Assembly (NCBI RefSeq): GCF_004331685.1 | Contig: NZ_SJSM01000032.1 | Coordinates: 1 to 56,850, forward strand | DNA length: 56,850 bases | Source: Pedobacter hiemivivus | GTDB lineage: Bacteria > Bacteroidota > Bacteroidia > Sphingobacteriales > Sphingobacteriaceae | Direction: 5' to 3' | Shown: positions 44,890-54,183 of the stretch, piece after piece | How positions within the stretch are numbered: the stretch's first letter is position 1 | Layout of the letters: each line of letters begins with the position of its first letter | Position numbers and translations under genes: made by a program | Notes under the pieces: generated by a model | Databases searched by the model: none | Told to the model about the DNA's origin: nothing | The model's input: the letters and a program-made list of their open reading frames with translations, nothing else

Positions 44890-45687
44890 TTAAAATGTAT
44901 AACATTTTTGGGACACAAAGGTATAAGATATGCCAATACCTACAAACATATATGTATCTCTTTTTCTAAAATCGCCTCTTTGTACGCCTGGATCACCATA
45001 TTGAGTGATAGAAGGATCCGAAAGAAACTTACGATCAGCGAAATAGGCATCATTTTCCCAAACATTTGGATTGGGATATCTACCACTTACATCATCCAAA
45101 TAATCGGTATAAGCGGTCCTATACCCGATCTGCGAAAACAGCCCCCAACGCTCTTTTAAGTGCACTTTAATCCCAACGCCATAGGGTATGCTCATGGCAT
45201 AAGTTTTATAAGCTTCACTTTGTCCTTCAGTTTGATAATATCTTAACTTGTATTCCTTATCGTTGTATATTGCTTTTGGATTGTAAAATACACCTCCTAT
45301 ACCTGTAAAGATATATGGTGTAAATCTTTTAGTCCCACCGCCAGCAAAGTAATTCAGGAAATTAAAATCAAGTTGCAGACTAAATTCGTTTAATGCCGTT
45401 TGGAAATTTAGATTCCGATCTTTAAACTGTTTGTTTTCTGAATCGGCATCATTGCCTCTAATTTTACCATAGTTATAATGAAGACCAACAGCCCAATATG
45501 GATCAAGGTTAACTTTCACATACCCTCCGGCAGAGATGCCAGAAATTTTTAAAGGCTGATTTTGATTCAAATCTCCCATATAACCGGCTCCGCCCCCTCC
45601 TATTCCTAGTTCAAAAGTTTGGGCATGGCTGCTTAATATTCCGAAAAAAAAGGTAAAAAAACAGACAAGCGGCCGGGTATATTGCAT
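44890..45687 (-). CDS. porG: PorG-like outer-membrane protein (DUF6089), type IX secretion
   Basis: A 265-residue exported protein with a signal peptide (LVCFFTFFFGILSSHAQ) and an eight-strand-like barrel rich in Gly and aromatic residues (ELGIGGGGAGYMGDLN, GVGIKVHLKERWGLFSQIGYR, YMFVGIGISYTF). In P. gingivalis PorG anchors the PorK/PorN ring of the type IX secretion system. Identification rests on the fold pattern and on the order nadK-porG-uppS-bamA-ompH-ompH, which is the P. gingivalis order. Confidence 0.75.
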   Translation of the reverse strand: MQYTRPLVCFFTFFFGILSSHAQTFELGIGGGGAGYMGDLNQNQPLKISGISAGGYVKVNLDPYWAVGLHYNYGKIRGNDADSENKQFKDRNLNFQTALNEFSLQLDFNFLNYFAGGGTKRFTPYIFTGIGGVFYNPKAIYNDKEYKLRYYQTEGQSEAYKTYAMSIPYGVGIKVHLKERWGLFSQIGYRTAYTDYLDDVSGRYPNPNVWENDAYFADRKFLSDPSITQYGDPGVQRGDFRKRDTYMFVGIGISYTFVSQKCYTF

Positions 45688-45688
45688 A

Positions 45689-46570
45689 CTAGTAATTACG
45701 GGTATCGATGCCCCATAGGAGCTTATTCCTTAACGTTGTCAGGTAGCTTTCATTGTTCAACCTGATCAAATTTACATGAAATTTCGCTTTATTGAGGGTA
45801 AGCTTTACCGATCTGTCTACAGTCTCCGTTCTCGAATCGCATGACACCAGGAATTTAGCACTTCTGGCTTCAACCTCAAAGGTTAAAGAAACATCATCAG
45901 GCACAATTACCGGCCTTACATTTAAGTTATGCGGTGCTATTGGTGTAATGACAAAGTTCTGTGAACTGGGATAAATGATCGGTCCGCCACAACTTAAGGA
46001 ATAGGCTGTAGAGCCTGTTGGAGTGGCAATAATTAGTCCATCAGCCCAATAGGAGTTGACAAATTCATTATTCATATAAGCATGAATAATCATCATCGCC
46101 GAATTGTCTCTTCGGTGAATAGTGATGTCGTTCAGCGCAAAGTTCTCTTCTCCAAAAAGGTTATAGGTAGAGGCTAAACTGAGTAGCGTTCGTTTATCTA
46201 AGGAATACTCTTTATTCTTTAAAGCTTCAATGGCTTTCTTGATTTCATCCTTATTGATACTGGCCAGAAAACCTAACCTACCAAAGTTGATTCCTATCAC
46301 TGGAATTCCAGAATCCCGAACTAAAGATAGTGTATCCAGCAAGGTCCCATCTCCCCCCAAGCTCACCAAGACATCTGTATGCCCAACAAGTTCGCTATGT
46401 TGCGTAAAAGCCGTTATATGCGTTGGTAGTTTAATTTTATCCTTTATAAAATCAAGGTATTTCTTGTAAACAAGAATAGGTGTTTTATACTGATCAAGAA
46501 CATTAAAAACTTCCTGAACATAAGGTAACACACTATTATTGAATTCCCTACCGTAAATTGCAATCCTCAT
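45689..46570 (-). CDS. nadK: NAD kinase
   Basis: Phosphorylates NAD to NADP in the cytoplasm. The 293 residues hold the GGDGT loop at 72-76, the NAD-binding NDITIHR element and GSTAYSLSCGGPI, all family marks. Length is normal. Its stop lies one base before the porG start, so the two are translated together. Confidence 0.96.
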   Translation of the reverse strand: MRIAIYGREFNNSVLPYVQEVFNVLDQYKTPILVYKKYLDFIKDKIKLPTHITAFTQHSELVGHTDVLVSLGGDGTLLDTLSLVRDSGIPVIGINFGRLGFLASINKDEIKKAIEALKNKEYSLDKRTLLSLASTYNLFGEENFALNDITIHRRDNSAMMIIHAYMNNEFVNSYWADGLIIATPTGSTAYSLSCGGPIIYPSSQNFVITPIAPHNLNVRPVIVPDDVSLTFEVEARSAKFLVSCDSRTETVDRSVKLTLNKAKFHVNLIRLNNESYLTTLRNKLLWGIDTRNY

Positions 46571-46608
46571 TTAGCGTCGATTTTCGTTTCTTTATTTTTG
46601 AACGGTAA

Positions 46609-47271
46609 TTACACGTTCAGATAATTCATAAATGAATTAAACCTGTCTTCCGTTCCATCATCCGCCTTGGTGCTATTAAATACTGCTTTTACCTGGTAGT
46701 TATACCGTTCGAAAGAAGCAATAATACCGGACAATTCCGTTTTATTAATTTTCAATGTTATCTCCAGTTTGGTAGAGTCGGGAAACGACTGCACATAGGA
46801 AGATAGAATTTGTGCATTGTCAGCCTCTACAATTTGGGCCATATGGGCTAAAGAGTTGTTTCTATTGCTGATTTCCAATACAATAATACCTCCGGCATCC
46901 TTTACTGCAAAAATATCGGCGACATAACCTAAAATGCTATTTACCGCGATCAAACCGAGGTAATTTTTCTTATAATCCAGCACTGGGACTGCTGAAAGAT
47001 TGAGTTGGGTGAGCAACCTGATGATGTCATAAATGTGTGCATCTTCATACACAAATGGATTTAAAAGGGATAAGGACAGACTACCAATAGGGGAATCTAC
47101 ATCCTTAACCTCAATCAATTCATCTTCGGAAAGTAAACCCAGAAATTGGATTTCATTTACGATTGGCATATGTGAAAGTTTGAACTCAGTCATCCGCTCC
47201 AAAGACTTCTGAACAGTGTCAGATGTTTTTAGAGGGGGGATTGAATAGGATATGAGTTCAGATGCCAGCAT
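46609..47271 (-). CDS. CBS-domain protein
   Basis: A 220-residue cytoplasmic protein. Two CBS motifs cover about 1-130 (LKTSDTVQKSLERMTEFKLSHMPIV and LNPFVYEDAHIYDIIRLLTQ), which usually bind adenine nucleotides and act as energy sensors. The C-terminal part (about 138-220) resembles an ACT-like regulatory fold (GGIIVLEISNRNNSLAHMAQI). The partner is unknown; it stands between a hydrolase and nadK, with a one-base overlap to the hydrolase. Confidence 0.85.
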   Translation of the reverse strand: MLASELISYSIPPLKTSDTVQKSLERMTEFKLSHMPIVNEIQFLGLLSEDELIEVKDVDSPIGSLSLSLLNPFVYEDAHIYDIIRLLTQLNLSAVPVLDYKKNYLGLIAVNSILGYVADIFAVKDAGGIIVLEISNRNNSLAHMAQIVEADNAQILSSYVQSFPDSTKLEITLKINKTELSGIIASFERYNYQVKAVFNSTKADDGTEDRFNSFMNYLNV

Positions 47272-48035
47272 TATTTAAGTAAAATTCTGTTTAAAAATTT
47301 GCTCAGGTATTCGTTAAAAACTTCGGGGCGTTCCATCATTGGAGCGTGTCCACATTTATCAACCCAGTTCAGTTCCGAATTTGGCAAAAGTTCATGAAAC
47401 TCTTCTGCTACCTCCGGTGGTGTTACTTTATCTTGTTGTCCCCAGATCAAAGAAACAGGGATAGTGATTCTCGAAAGGTCTTTAGACATATTGTGTCTAA
47501 TCGCTGACTTTGCCAAAGCAAGGATACGAATTACTCTAGATCGATCATTTACGGTCTTATAAACCTCATCAACCAATTCTTTAGTCGCTGTAGCCGGATC
47601 ATAAAATGTAAATGCTACTTTCTCGCGAATATAATCATAGCTCTCTCTCTTTGGAAAAGAACCTCCAAAAGCGTTTTCGTATAAACCTGAACTACCAGTA
47701 AGCACAAGTGCTTTTACACTTTCCTGATGCGCCAGGGTAAATATAAGTCCAACATGACCACCCAATGAATTGCCTATTAAAACAACCTGATTGGTCTTTT
47801 TATGTTTCAAAAATTTATTAACGTATTTAGATAAGCTTCTTACACCAAGCGTTAAAATAGGAAGTTCATAAATTGGTAAAATCGGCACCAGGATATGATA
47901 GTTTTCTTTGAAATGATCTATTACGGGCTCCCAATTACTCAACTCACCCATTAAACCATGAAGTAATACCAGGGTTTCACCTTTTCCGGCTTCTATATAT
48001 TTAAACCCACCTTCGTCTATTACTTCGTATTTCAT
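47271..48035 (-). CDS. Alpha/beta hydrolase
   Basis: A 254-residue cytoplasmic hydrolase. LLHGLMGELSNW gives the oxyanion region, Ser90 in GNSLGG is the nucleophile, WGQQDKVTPPE carries the acid and CGHAPMMERPE the catalytic His. It belongs to the MhpC/BioH-like group. The substrate cannot be told. It is the first gene of the group running to nadK and porG. Confidence 0.9.
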   Translation of the reverse strand: MKYEVIDEGGFKYIEAGKGETLVLLHGLMGELSNWEPVIDHFKENYHILVPILPIYELPILTLGVRSLSKYVNKFLKHKKTNQVVLIGNSLGGHVGLIFTLAHQESVKALVLTGSSGLYENAFGGSFPKRESYDYIREKVAFTFYDPATATKELVDEVYKTVNDRSRVIRILALAKSAIRHNMSKDLSRITIPVSLIWGQQDKVTPPEVAEEFHELLPNSELNWVDKCGHAPMMERPEVFNEYLSKFLNRILLK

Positions 48036-48151
48036 ATATATTTTGTGTAATGTATTATTGCTACTAAGTTAGTAGAGTAAAATTAATTTAATGTAATTTA
48101 ATATATTAATTTATTGAAAAAAAACGCAATCCATTTAATTTGCAGCACAAT

Positions 48152-48598
48152 TTATGCCAATTGCTTTTTTATGAGTTCTGCGATGAGTTTACCATCAGCC
48201 TTGCCTGCCAGCTCTTTATTCGCCAATCCCATTACTTTGCCCATATCTTTAACAGAAACAGCTCCCGAATCTTTAATTAGCTTTATAATAATCTGTTCAA
48301 CTTCTGCCTCATCTAATTGTTTTGGCATAAAAGCACTGATCACTGCAATTTCTTCTTCTTCAACCACACTTAGATCTTCACGGCCCTGTTGCTTGTAAAT
48401 ATCAGCAGATTCCTTTCTTTGTTTAACCAGCTTTTGTAAAAGTTTAATTTCAGCCTCTTCTGTAATTTCTTCGGCAGTTCCTTTTTCAGTTTTAGCCAAT
48501 AACAAAGCTGCTTTTATAGCTCTTAAACCTCTTAACCTAGCTTGGTCTTTAGCCAACATGGCTTGTTTTATTTCCTGATCTATTGTATTTGATATCAT
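48152..48598 (-). CDS. GatB/YqeY-domain protein
   Basis: A 148-residue helical protein of the YqeY family, related to the tail domain of GatB that recognises tRNA. AMLAKDQARLRGLRAIKAALL and FMPKQLDEAEVEQII mark the two helical bundles; GKVMGLANKELAGKADG is the conserved end. A role in tRNA amidation is suspected for the family but unproven. It lies 11 bases after the SDR gene. Confidence 0.9.
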   Translation of the reverse strand: MISNTIDQEIKQAMLAKDQARLRGLRAIKAALLLAKTEKGTAEEITEEAEIKLLQKLVKQRKESADIYKQQGREDLSVVEEEEIAVISAFMPKQLDEAEVEQIIIKLIKDSGAVSVKDMGKVMGLANKELAGKADGKLIAELIKKQLA

Positions 48599-48609
48599 GG
48601 TATTTTCGT

Positions 48610-49365
48610 TTATTTCCTATCTATTATTGTACCTGTTGCCTGCGCTGTTGGCATAATCAACATGTCATTGATATTTACATGGGCCGGCCTGCTCACAACA
48701 AACCAAATGGCTTCGGCAATGTCATCGGCGATCAATGGCTCTAAACCATCATACACTTTTTTCGCCCGGCCTTCGTCTCCCTTAAAGCGTACTTTAGAAA
48801 ACTCGGTTTCTACCATCCCAGGGTGTATTGCAGTCACTTTTATCCCATGAGTTAGCAAATCTATCCGCATACTTTTACTTAAAGCATCAACTGCATGTTT
48901 TGTGGCACAATACACGTTGCCATTGGGATAAACTTCCTTTCCGGCTATGGAGCCTATGTTGATGATGTGCCCACTTTTTTCATTGACCATCCAGTTGGAT
49001 ACGATCTTAGTGGAATACAGCAGTCCCTTTATATTGGTGTCGATCATGGTGTCCCAATCGGTGATGCTACCTTTATGGATAGGATCTAAACCCTGACTAA
49101 GGCCCGCATTGTTAATCAGCACGTTTACTTTTTTCCATTGTGCAGGCAAGGTTTCTAAATGATAGGACAGGTTTTCGTAATCCCTAATATCTGCGACAAT
49201 CCTTTTTACTTCTACCGCATACTTATCTTCCAGGTGCTTTCCGATCTCTGTCAATAGCTCTTCTCTTCTGGCTACCAATATTAAGTTATACCCTTGAGCT
49301 GCTAATGAATGCGCACATGCTGCTCCTATACCCGATGTTGCTCCTGTAATTAATGCCGTTTTCAT
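48610..49365 (-). CDS. Short-chain dehydrogenase/reductase (YdfG-like)
   Basis: A 251-residue NAD(P)-dependent oxidoreductase. TGATSGIG at 7-14 binds the cofactor, with R near 34 (VARRE) favouring NADP. NNAGLS and the catalytic Tyr-x3-Lys (YCATK) with the preceding Ser (IGSIAG) are complete. Relatives such as YdfG oxidise serine or 3-hydroxy acids. Its own promoter is likely. Confidence 0.9.
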   Translation of the reverse strand: MKTALITGATSGIGAACAHSLAAQGYNLILVARREELLTEIGKHLEDKYAVEVKRIVADIRDYENLSYHLETLPAQWKKVNVLINNAGLSQGLDPIHKGSITDWDTMIDTNIKGLLYSTKIVSNWMVNEKSGHIINIGSIAGKEVYPNGNVYCATKHAVDALSKSMRIDLLTHGIKVTAIHPGMVETEFSKVRFKGDEGRAKKVYDGLEPLIADDIAEAIWFVVSRPAHVNINDMLIMPTAQATGTIIDRK

Positions 49366-49391
49366 GTCAATAAGTTTGTTTCACCCTAGGG

Positions 49392-49399
49392 CAAAGCTA
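49392..49399 (-). promoter_or_regulatory. -7 element of the SDR/yqeY operon
   Basis: TAGCTTTG on the minus strand is a perfect TAnnTTTG, 26 bases before the SDR start codon. Confidence 0.45.
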
Positions 49400-49441
49400 T
49401 AATTTTTTTTATTAGCAAAGGCTTGTTTTTGATGTTCTGGG

Positions 49442-50176
49442 CTACTCAAAAAATAAACTGAAAGTAACATGACGCAACATCAACTTATCTATAGGTGCCG
49501 AATACAGACTTGGGTCATTTTTCAAAACACTATTCAAGGAATAAGATAGCTTTATCTCGGGCGACATCTTGAAATATTCAAAATAGAGATCAAACCCAAA
49601 GCCGGCTTCATAGGACAAAAAGTTCGTTTTATTCTTCAAAAACTTTTCCATTGGGGGATTAGGTGCATCATTGGTTTTCTTTTTAGAGCCGATATCCATC
49701 GAATACTTTGCTCCTCCGATTACATAAGCCCTGAAATTATTCCTTCTGTCTGATTTTAATTTAAAACCCAGTGGGAACTCGATCATCGTAGATTGCACCT
49801 TTCTCTCTATTGGCGCTTCCTCTTCTATAAAATCATAATAGGCCAATCGATCGTTAAAGACCAATATTGGCGTAAGTCTTAGATCTGCGTTTTCGCTGAT
49901 GCGCTTGTTCACTACAAATCCAATTCCGAAACCGGGAGAGGATACAGACGAAATAGACCTTAGCGTTCTCCCCACCGGCATTCCGTCATCAGGATTAATG
50001 AACTGTTGTTGCCAGGTGTCCTTTTTTAAGATCTTAAACTCCGAACTCATGTATTGAAAGGTGAAACCAAAATGCAGGTTATCATCATCTACCCCACCAC
50101 CCCAATTCTGAGCATTGGCTATATTTACAGCCAGGCAGCATAAAAGCAGCAGAAATGATCTAGTTTTATTTAACAC
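49442..50176 (-). CDS. porT: PorT-family outer-membrane protein, type IX secretion
   Basis: An exported barrel of about 245 residues. The signal peptide is RSFLLLLCCLAVNIANAQ and the mature part is an eight-strand barrel pattern (HFGFTFQYMSSEF, GFGIGFVVNKRI, YEAGFGFDLYFEYFKMSPEIKLSYSL) ending in VTFSLFFE. PorT is needed for gliding/type IX secretion in Bacteroidota and commonly lies beside ubiE, as here. The start is not an ATG: GTG at 50176 gives a compact signal peptide, GTG at 50191 is an alternative. It overlaps ubiE, so the two are co-translated. Confidence 0.85.
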   Translation of the reverse strand: MLNKTRSFLLLLCCLAVNIANAQNWGGGVDDDNLHFGFTFQYMSSEFKILKKDTWQQQFINPDDGMPVGRTLRSISSVSSPGFGIGFVVNKRISENADLRLTPILVFNDRLAYYDFIEEEAPIERKVQSTMIEFPLGFKLKSDRRNNFRAYVIGGAKYSMDIGSKKKTNDAPNPPMEKFLKNKTNFLSYEAGFGFDLYFEYFKMSPEIKLSYSLNSVLKNDPSLYSAPIDKLMLRHVTFSLFFE

Positions 50177-50897
50177 CTGTATATATTGCACTTATTCCAA
50201 AAGTCAAACGAATATCTTTACTCTTTTTAAAACCTACCTTATCCATTAGTTTGATAAAATCTGCTCCATCTGGAAATGCAGCAACAGATTCTGGCAAATA
50301 AGTATAAGCCCGACTATCTTTAGAGAAAACCTTGCCAAAAAAAGGAAGTACCTGTTGTGAATAAAAATTATAGGCTTGTTTTATTGGGAAGCTTCTTGGT
50401 TTAGAAAACTCCAAAATCACGATCTTTCCTTCAGGTTTTAACACTCTAAACATATCCGCCAATCCTTTTTCCAGATTTTGATAATTTCTTACTCCAAAAG
50501 CTACAGTTATGGCATCGAAATGATTATCCGGAAAGTGTAATCCTTCTGAATCGCCCATTTGAACTGAAAAAATATGCTGAAGGTTACGCTCTGTAATTTT
50601 TTTTCTGGCTACATCCAACATTCCTTCGGATATATCTACACCTATTATTTTTTCCGGCTTCAGGATATTGATGGCTTCAAAGGCAAAATCGCCTGTCCCT
50701 GTAGCTACATCCAGCATCACCCTTGGTTTTATGGATTTAAGCTCCTTAATCGCCTTTTTTCTCCATAAAATATCAATCCCTAGTGAAAGAAAATGATTTA
50801 AAAAATCATAAGTTCCTGATATATTATTAAACATTGTAGCTACCTGTTCTTTTTTTGTAGCCTCTTGAGATTGGTATGGTGTAATGTTTTCGTTCAT
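50166..50897 (-). CDS. ubiE: Demethylmenaquinone methyltransferase
   Basis: Last step of menaquinone synthesis, a SAM-dependent C-methylation. With ATG 50897 the protein has 243 residues. MLDVATGTGDFAFEA is the SAM loop; FLNHFLSLGIDILWR and the NFYSQQVLPFFGK region are typical of UbiE/MenG. An upstream TTG would lie in the -7 box and is rejected. It diverges from engB over 52 bases. Confidence 0.95.
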   Translation of the reverse strand: MNENITPYQSQEATKKEQVATMFNNISGTYDFLNHFLSLGIDILWRKKAIKELKSIKPRVMLDVATGTGDFAFEAINILKPEKIIGVDISEGMLDVARKKITERNLQHIFSVQMGDSEGLHFPDNHFDAITVAFGVRNYQNLEKGLADMFRVLKPEGKIVILEFSKPRSFPIKQAYNFYSQQVLPFFGKVFSKDSRAYTYLPESVAAFPDGADFIKLMDKVGFKKSKDIRLTFGISAIYTGVK

Positions 50898-50906
50898 GGT
50901 AAGCAG

Positions 50907-50914
50907 CAAAGATA
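50907..50914 (-). promoter_or_regulatory. -7 element of ubiE-porT
   Basis: TATCTTTG on the minus strand, a perfect TAnnTTTG, nine bases before the ubiE ATG. The leader would be only about five bases. Confidence 0.5.
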
Positions 50915-50937
50915 AGTATTGTTGAAAACTAATTTTC

Positions 50938-50945
50938 TACCTTTG
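50938..50945 (+). promoter_or_regulatory. -7 element of engB, probably leaderless
   Basis: TACCTTTG, a perfect TAnnTTTG, four bases before the engB ATG; a TTG lies 16 bases upstream. Transcription should begin at or next to the start codon. Confidence 0.5.
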
Positions 50946-50949
50946 TCAA

Positions 50950-51579
50950 ATGATTATAAAATCAGCAACATTTATTTGTAGTAATACAAAGGTATCGGCG
51001 CTACCTGTAGCCAATATGCCCGAATATGCATTTATCGGTCGATCTAACGTAGGTAAATCATCATTGATTAACATGTTAGTGAACCAACACGGATTGGCAA
51101 AAACATCACAAAGACCTGGTAAAACCCAGCTTATCAACCATTTTCTGATCAATGAGCAATGGTATATCGTCGATTTACCTGGATATGGATACGCCAAAGT
51201 ATCTAAAAACAGTAGAGAAAATTGGGAAAAGTTTATCCGTAACTACATCACTAAAAGAGAAAGCTTGCAATGTGTATTCGTTTTGATAGACAGCAGATTG
51301 GAGCCTCAAAAGATTGATCTTGAGTTTTGCTGCTGGATGGGCGAAATCCAAATCCCCTTTGCACTGATCTTTACAAAGGCAGATAAGCAGTCGACCGTAA
51401 AAACAGATAAAAACGTTGCTTCATTTAAAAAAGAGTTAAGCGGATGGTTTGAAGAAATCCCGCCATACTTTGTAACTTCTGCAGAAAAGGGTTTGGGAAG
51501 AGATAAAGTTTTAGACTTTATTACGCAGGTAAATCTTGATTTTGCCATGCCAATTTTAACGCCTAACGACGGTTTTTAA
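50950..51579 (+). CDS. engB: Ribosome biogenesis GTPase EngB (YihA/YsxC)
   Basis: A GTPase needed for assembly of the large ribosomal subunit. The 209 residues hold the P-loop GRSNVGKS at 30-37, DLPGYGYAKVSK (G3 with the family's YGYA mark) and TKADKQ (G4). Length is normal. It is followed by ubiA after 13 bases, so they probably share a transcript. Confidence 0.96.
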   Translation: MIIKSATFICSNTKVSALPVANMPEYAFIGRSNVGKSSLINMLVNQHGLAKTSQRPGKTQLINHFLINEQWYIVDLPGYGYAKVSKNSRENWEKFIRNYITKRESLQCVFVLIDSRLEPQKIDLEFCCWMGEIQIPFALIFTKADKQSTVKTDKNVASFKKELSGWFEEIPPYFVTSAEKGLGRDKVLDFITQVNLDFAMPILTPNDGF

Positions 51580-51592
51580 ATTATTTTTATTC

Positions 51593-52459
51593 ATGAAGAA
51601 ATATTTTTCTTTGGTATTGTTCGCGCATTCAATTTTTGCGCTGCCTTTCGCAATGATTGGTTTTTTTCTTGGTGTAACCACTACCGAAAATCCTTTTAAC
51701 TGGCTTAAATTGGCGCTTGTACTATTATGTATGGTATTTGCACGAAATGCAGCCATGGCTTTTAACCGATATCTGGACAGAAATATAGACGCCAAAAATC
51801 CACGTACGCAAATGCGGGATATTCCTGCCGGAAAAGTATCTGCGAAGGAAGCGCTGACATTTGTGATCATCAACTGTGTGCTCTTTGTGATCAGTACGGC
51901 TTTTATCAATAATCTGTGTTTATACCTTTCACCTATTGCCCTGTTTGTTGTTTTATTTTACAGTTATACCAAAAGATTTACGGCTTTGTGCCACCTTGTC
52001 TTAGGCCTGGGACTATCCTTAGCCCCTATTGGTGCTTATATTGCTGTTACTGGCCAATTTAATCTTGTACCTGTACTGTACTCCTTAGCGGTATTGTTTT
52101 GGGTAAGTGGTTTTGATATCATCTATGCCTTACAGGACGAAGATTTCGACAAAGGTGAGAAGTTGCATTCCATTCCGGCGGCTTTAGGGATAAAAAATGC
52201 TTTAAACCTATCGGTAGGCCTGCATATTTTATCTGCAACATGCGTGATATTACCAGCATTCTTTACTACTTTTAGCTGGATATATTACATTGGGGTAGCC
52301 TTTTTTTGTTTCATGTTGACTTATCAGCATTTGCTGGTTAAGCCGAATGACATTAGTAAAGTAAATAGAGCATTTGCTACGACTAATGGCTTTGCCTCGG
52401 TTGTTTTTGCTGTTTGCTTTTTACTGGATGCCTTTTTAAGAACTCATTATAACTTTTAG
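51593..52459 (+). CDS. ubiA: UbiA-like prenyltransferase
   Basis: An inner-membrane enzyme with eight to nine helices in 288 residues that joins a polyprenyl chain to an aromatic acceptor. The first Asp motif is N58-R-Y-L-D62-x3-D66 (MAFNRYLDRNID) and the second is YALQDEDFDKGEKLHSIP. Bacteroidota make menaquinone, not ubiquinone, so it is more likely the futalosine-pathway prenyltransferase (MqnP type) than 4-hydroxybenzoate transferase. This fits ubiE nearby but is inferred. Confidence 0.85.
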   Translation: MKKYFSLVLFAHSIFALPFAMIGFFLGVTTTENPFNWLKLALVLLCMVFARNAAMAFNRYLDRNIDAKNPRTQMRDIPAGKVSAKEALTFVIINCVLFVISTAFINNLCLYLSPIALFVVLFYSYTKRFTALCHLVLGLGLSLAPIGAYIAVTGQFNLVPVLYSLAVLFWVSGFDIIYALQDEDFDKGEKLHSIPAALGIKNALNLSVGLHILSATCVILPAFFTTFSWIYYIGVAFFCFMLTYQHLLVKPNDISKVNRAFATTNGFASVVFAVCFLLDAFLRTHYNF

Positions 52460-52464
52460 ATCCC

Positions 52465-54180
52465 ATGATCAACCTTACCATACCAAAGAAAATACGTACT
52501 TATATTCCTCAAGACCTTCAAATTGAATGGGAGAACCTGGAGCCTATTTTAAACGAACTGTTGTCGCGCCCGATTAACAATGTAAATGAATTGGAACAAT
52601 GGCTTAAGGATAAAAATGAGCTTGAAGCTGCTTTAGAGGAAGATTTTGCCTGGCGGTATATAAGAATGAGCTGTGATACCGCAAATGAAGAACTGGTTAA
52701 GAACTTCCAATACTTTGCGATGGAGATTGAACCTAAAATTTCTCCGATTGCCAATCAACTGAATCAAAAGTTTAATGACAGCCCATTTATTGATGAGCTG
52801 GATCAGGATGAATTCTTCGTTTATATCCGTGCCATCAGAAAGGCTTTGGAAATATACAGGGAAGAAAACGTTGACTTGCTCACTAAGTTACAGGTTGCAC
52901 AACAAAAATATCAGGCTACTACGGGAGCCATGAGTGTAACTATTAATGGTGAAGAATATACCCTGGAGCAAGCTGCAAACTTTATTAAAGATACGGACAG
53001 ACAGGTAAGACAACAGGCTTGGGAGACGATACAACAACGTCGCCTGGTTGACAAAGATGATTTAAACCTATTGTTTGATGAATTGATTGTGATGCGTCAT
53101 CAGGTAGCTTTAAATGCAAATTTTGAGAACTACCGGGATTATATGTTTCAGGCCTTGGGTAGGTTTGATTATACCCCTCAGGATTGTTACCTTTTTCACG
53201 AGGCGATAGAAAAGAAGATTGTTCCGATTCTTAAAGAACAAGCCGAAAAAAGAGCTGAATTGTTGGGCCTTGAAGTGCTTAAGCCTTGGGACATGGATGT
53301 GAGTACTACCGGAAAAGCAGCCTTAAAACCATTTAAAAATGGCACCGAATTAATCGACAAGAGTATTGAGTGTTTCAATGCGATTGATCCAAAGCTGGGC
53401 CAGATGTTATCCATTATGAAGGCCAATAACCTTTTTGATGTGGAGAGCAGAAAAGGCAAAGCACCGGGTGGCTACAATTACCCATTGGCAGAAACAGGTG
53501 CTCCATTTATTTTTATGAATTCGGCCAATTCGCTTAGGGATTTAACCACAATGGTACATGAAGGTGGGCACGCTATCCATACTTTCCTTACCGCAAACCT
53601 GGAGCTCAATGACTTTAAGCATTGTCCATCTGAAGTCGCTGAGTTGGCTTCGATGAGCATGGAATTGATCTCTATGGACAATTGGAATATCTATTTCGAC
53701 AATGAGGAAGATTTGATCAGGGCGAAAAAAGAGCAATTGATTGACGTGCTAAAAACACTTCCATGGGTTGCTGTGATTGATCAGTTTCAACATTGGATCT
53801 ATACCAATCCTGGCCACAATCCTGCGGATCGCGAAGAAGCTTTTAAACAAATATACAACCGCTTTGGTGCTGGCTTTACCAACTGGGATGGCCTTGAAAA
53901 AGAATTTGGCAATGTTTGGCAAAAGCAACTTCATCTTTATGAAGTTCCATTCTATTACATAGAATACGCCATTGCACAACTGGGTGCGATTGCCATCTGG
54001 AAGAATTATAAAGAAAATCCGCATAAGGCACTACACCAATATTTGGAAGCGCTTTCTTTAGGATATACCAAACCTATTAATGAAATTTACGAGACTGCTG
54101 GCATTAAGTTCGACTTCAGTCCGGAGTACATCGAGCAGTTGGCATCATTTGTTAAAGACGAATTACACAAATTAGGATAA
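52465..54180 (+). CDS. M3-family oligoendopeptidase (PepF-like)
   Basis: A cytoplasmic zinc peptidase that cuts short peptides. The 571 residues carry HEGGH (H365, E366, H369) and the third ligand in PSEVAELASMSME downstream. The long helical N-terminus and the end region (HNPADREEAFKQIYNRFG) are typical of M3B. It starts five bases after ubiA and ends three bases before the permease, a link that suits peptide breakdown with amino acid transport. Confidence 0.93.
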   Translation: MINLTIPKKIRTYIPQDLQIEWENLEPILNELLSRPINNVNELEQWLKDKNELEAALEEDFAWRYIRMSCDTANEELVKNFQYFAMEIEPKISPIANQLNQKFNDSPFIDELDQDEFFVYIRAIRKALEIYREENVDLLTKLQVAQQKYQATTGAMSVTINGEEYTLEQAANFIKDTDRQVRQQAWETIQQRRLVDKDDLNLLFDELIVMRHQVALNANFENYRDYMFQALGRFDYTPQDCYLFHEAIEKKIVPILKEQAEKRAELLGLEVLKPWDMDVSTTGKAALKPFKNGTELIDKSIECFNAIDPKLGQMLSIMKANNLFDVESRKGKAPGGYNYPLAETGAPFIFMNSANSLRDLTTMVHEGGHAIHTFLTANLELNDFKHCPSEVAELASMSMELISMDNWNIYFDNEEDLIRAKKEQLIDVLKTLPWVAVIDQFQHWIYTNPGHNPADREEAFKQIYNRFGAGFTNWDGLEKEFGNVWQKQLHLYEVPFYYIEYAIAQLGAIAIWKNYKENPHKALHQYLEALSLGYTKPINEIYETAGIKFDFSPEYIEQLASFVKDELHKLG

Positions 54181-54183
54181 TTT

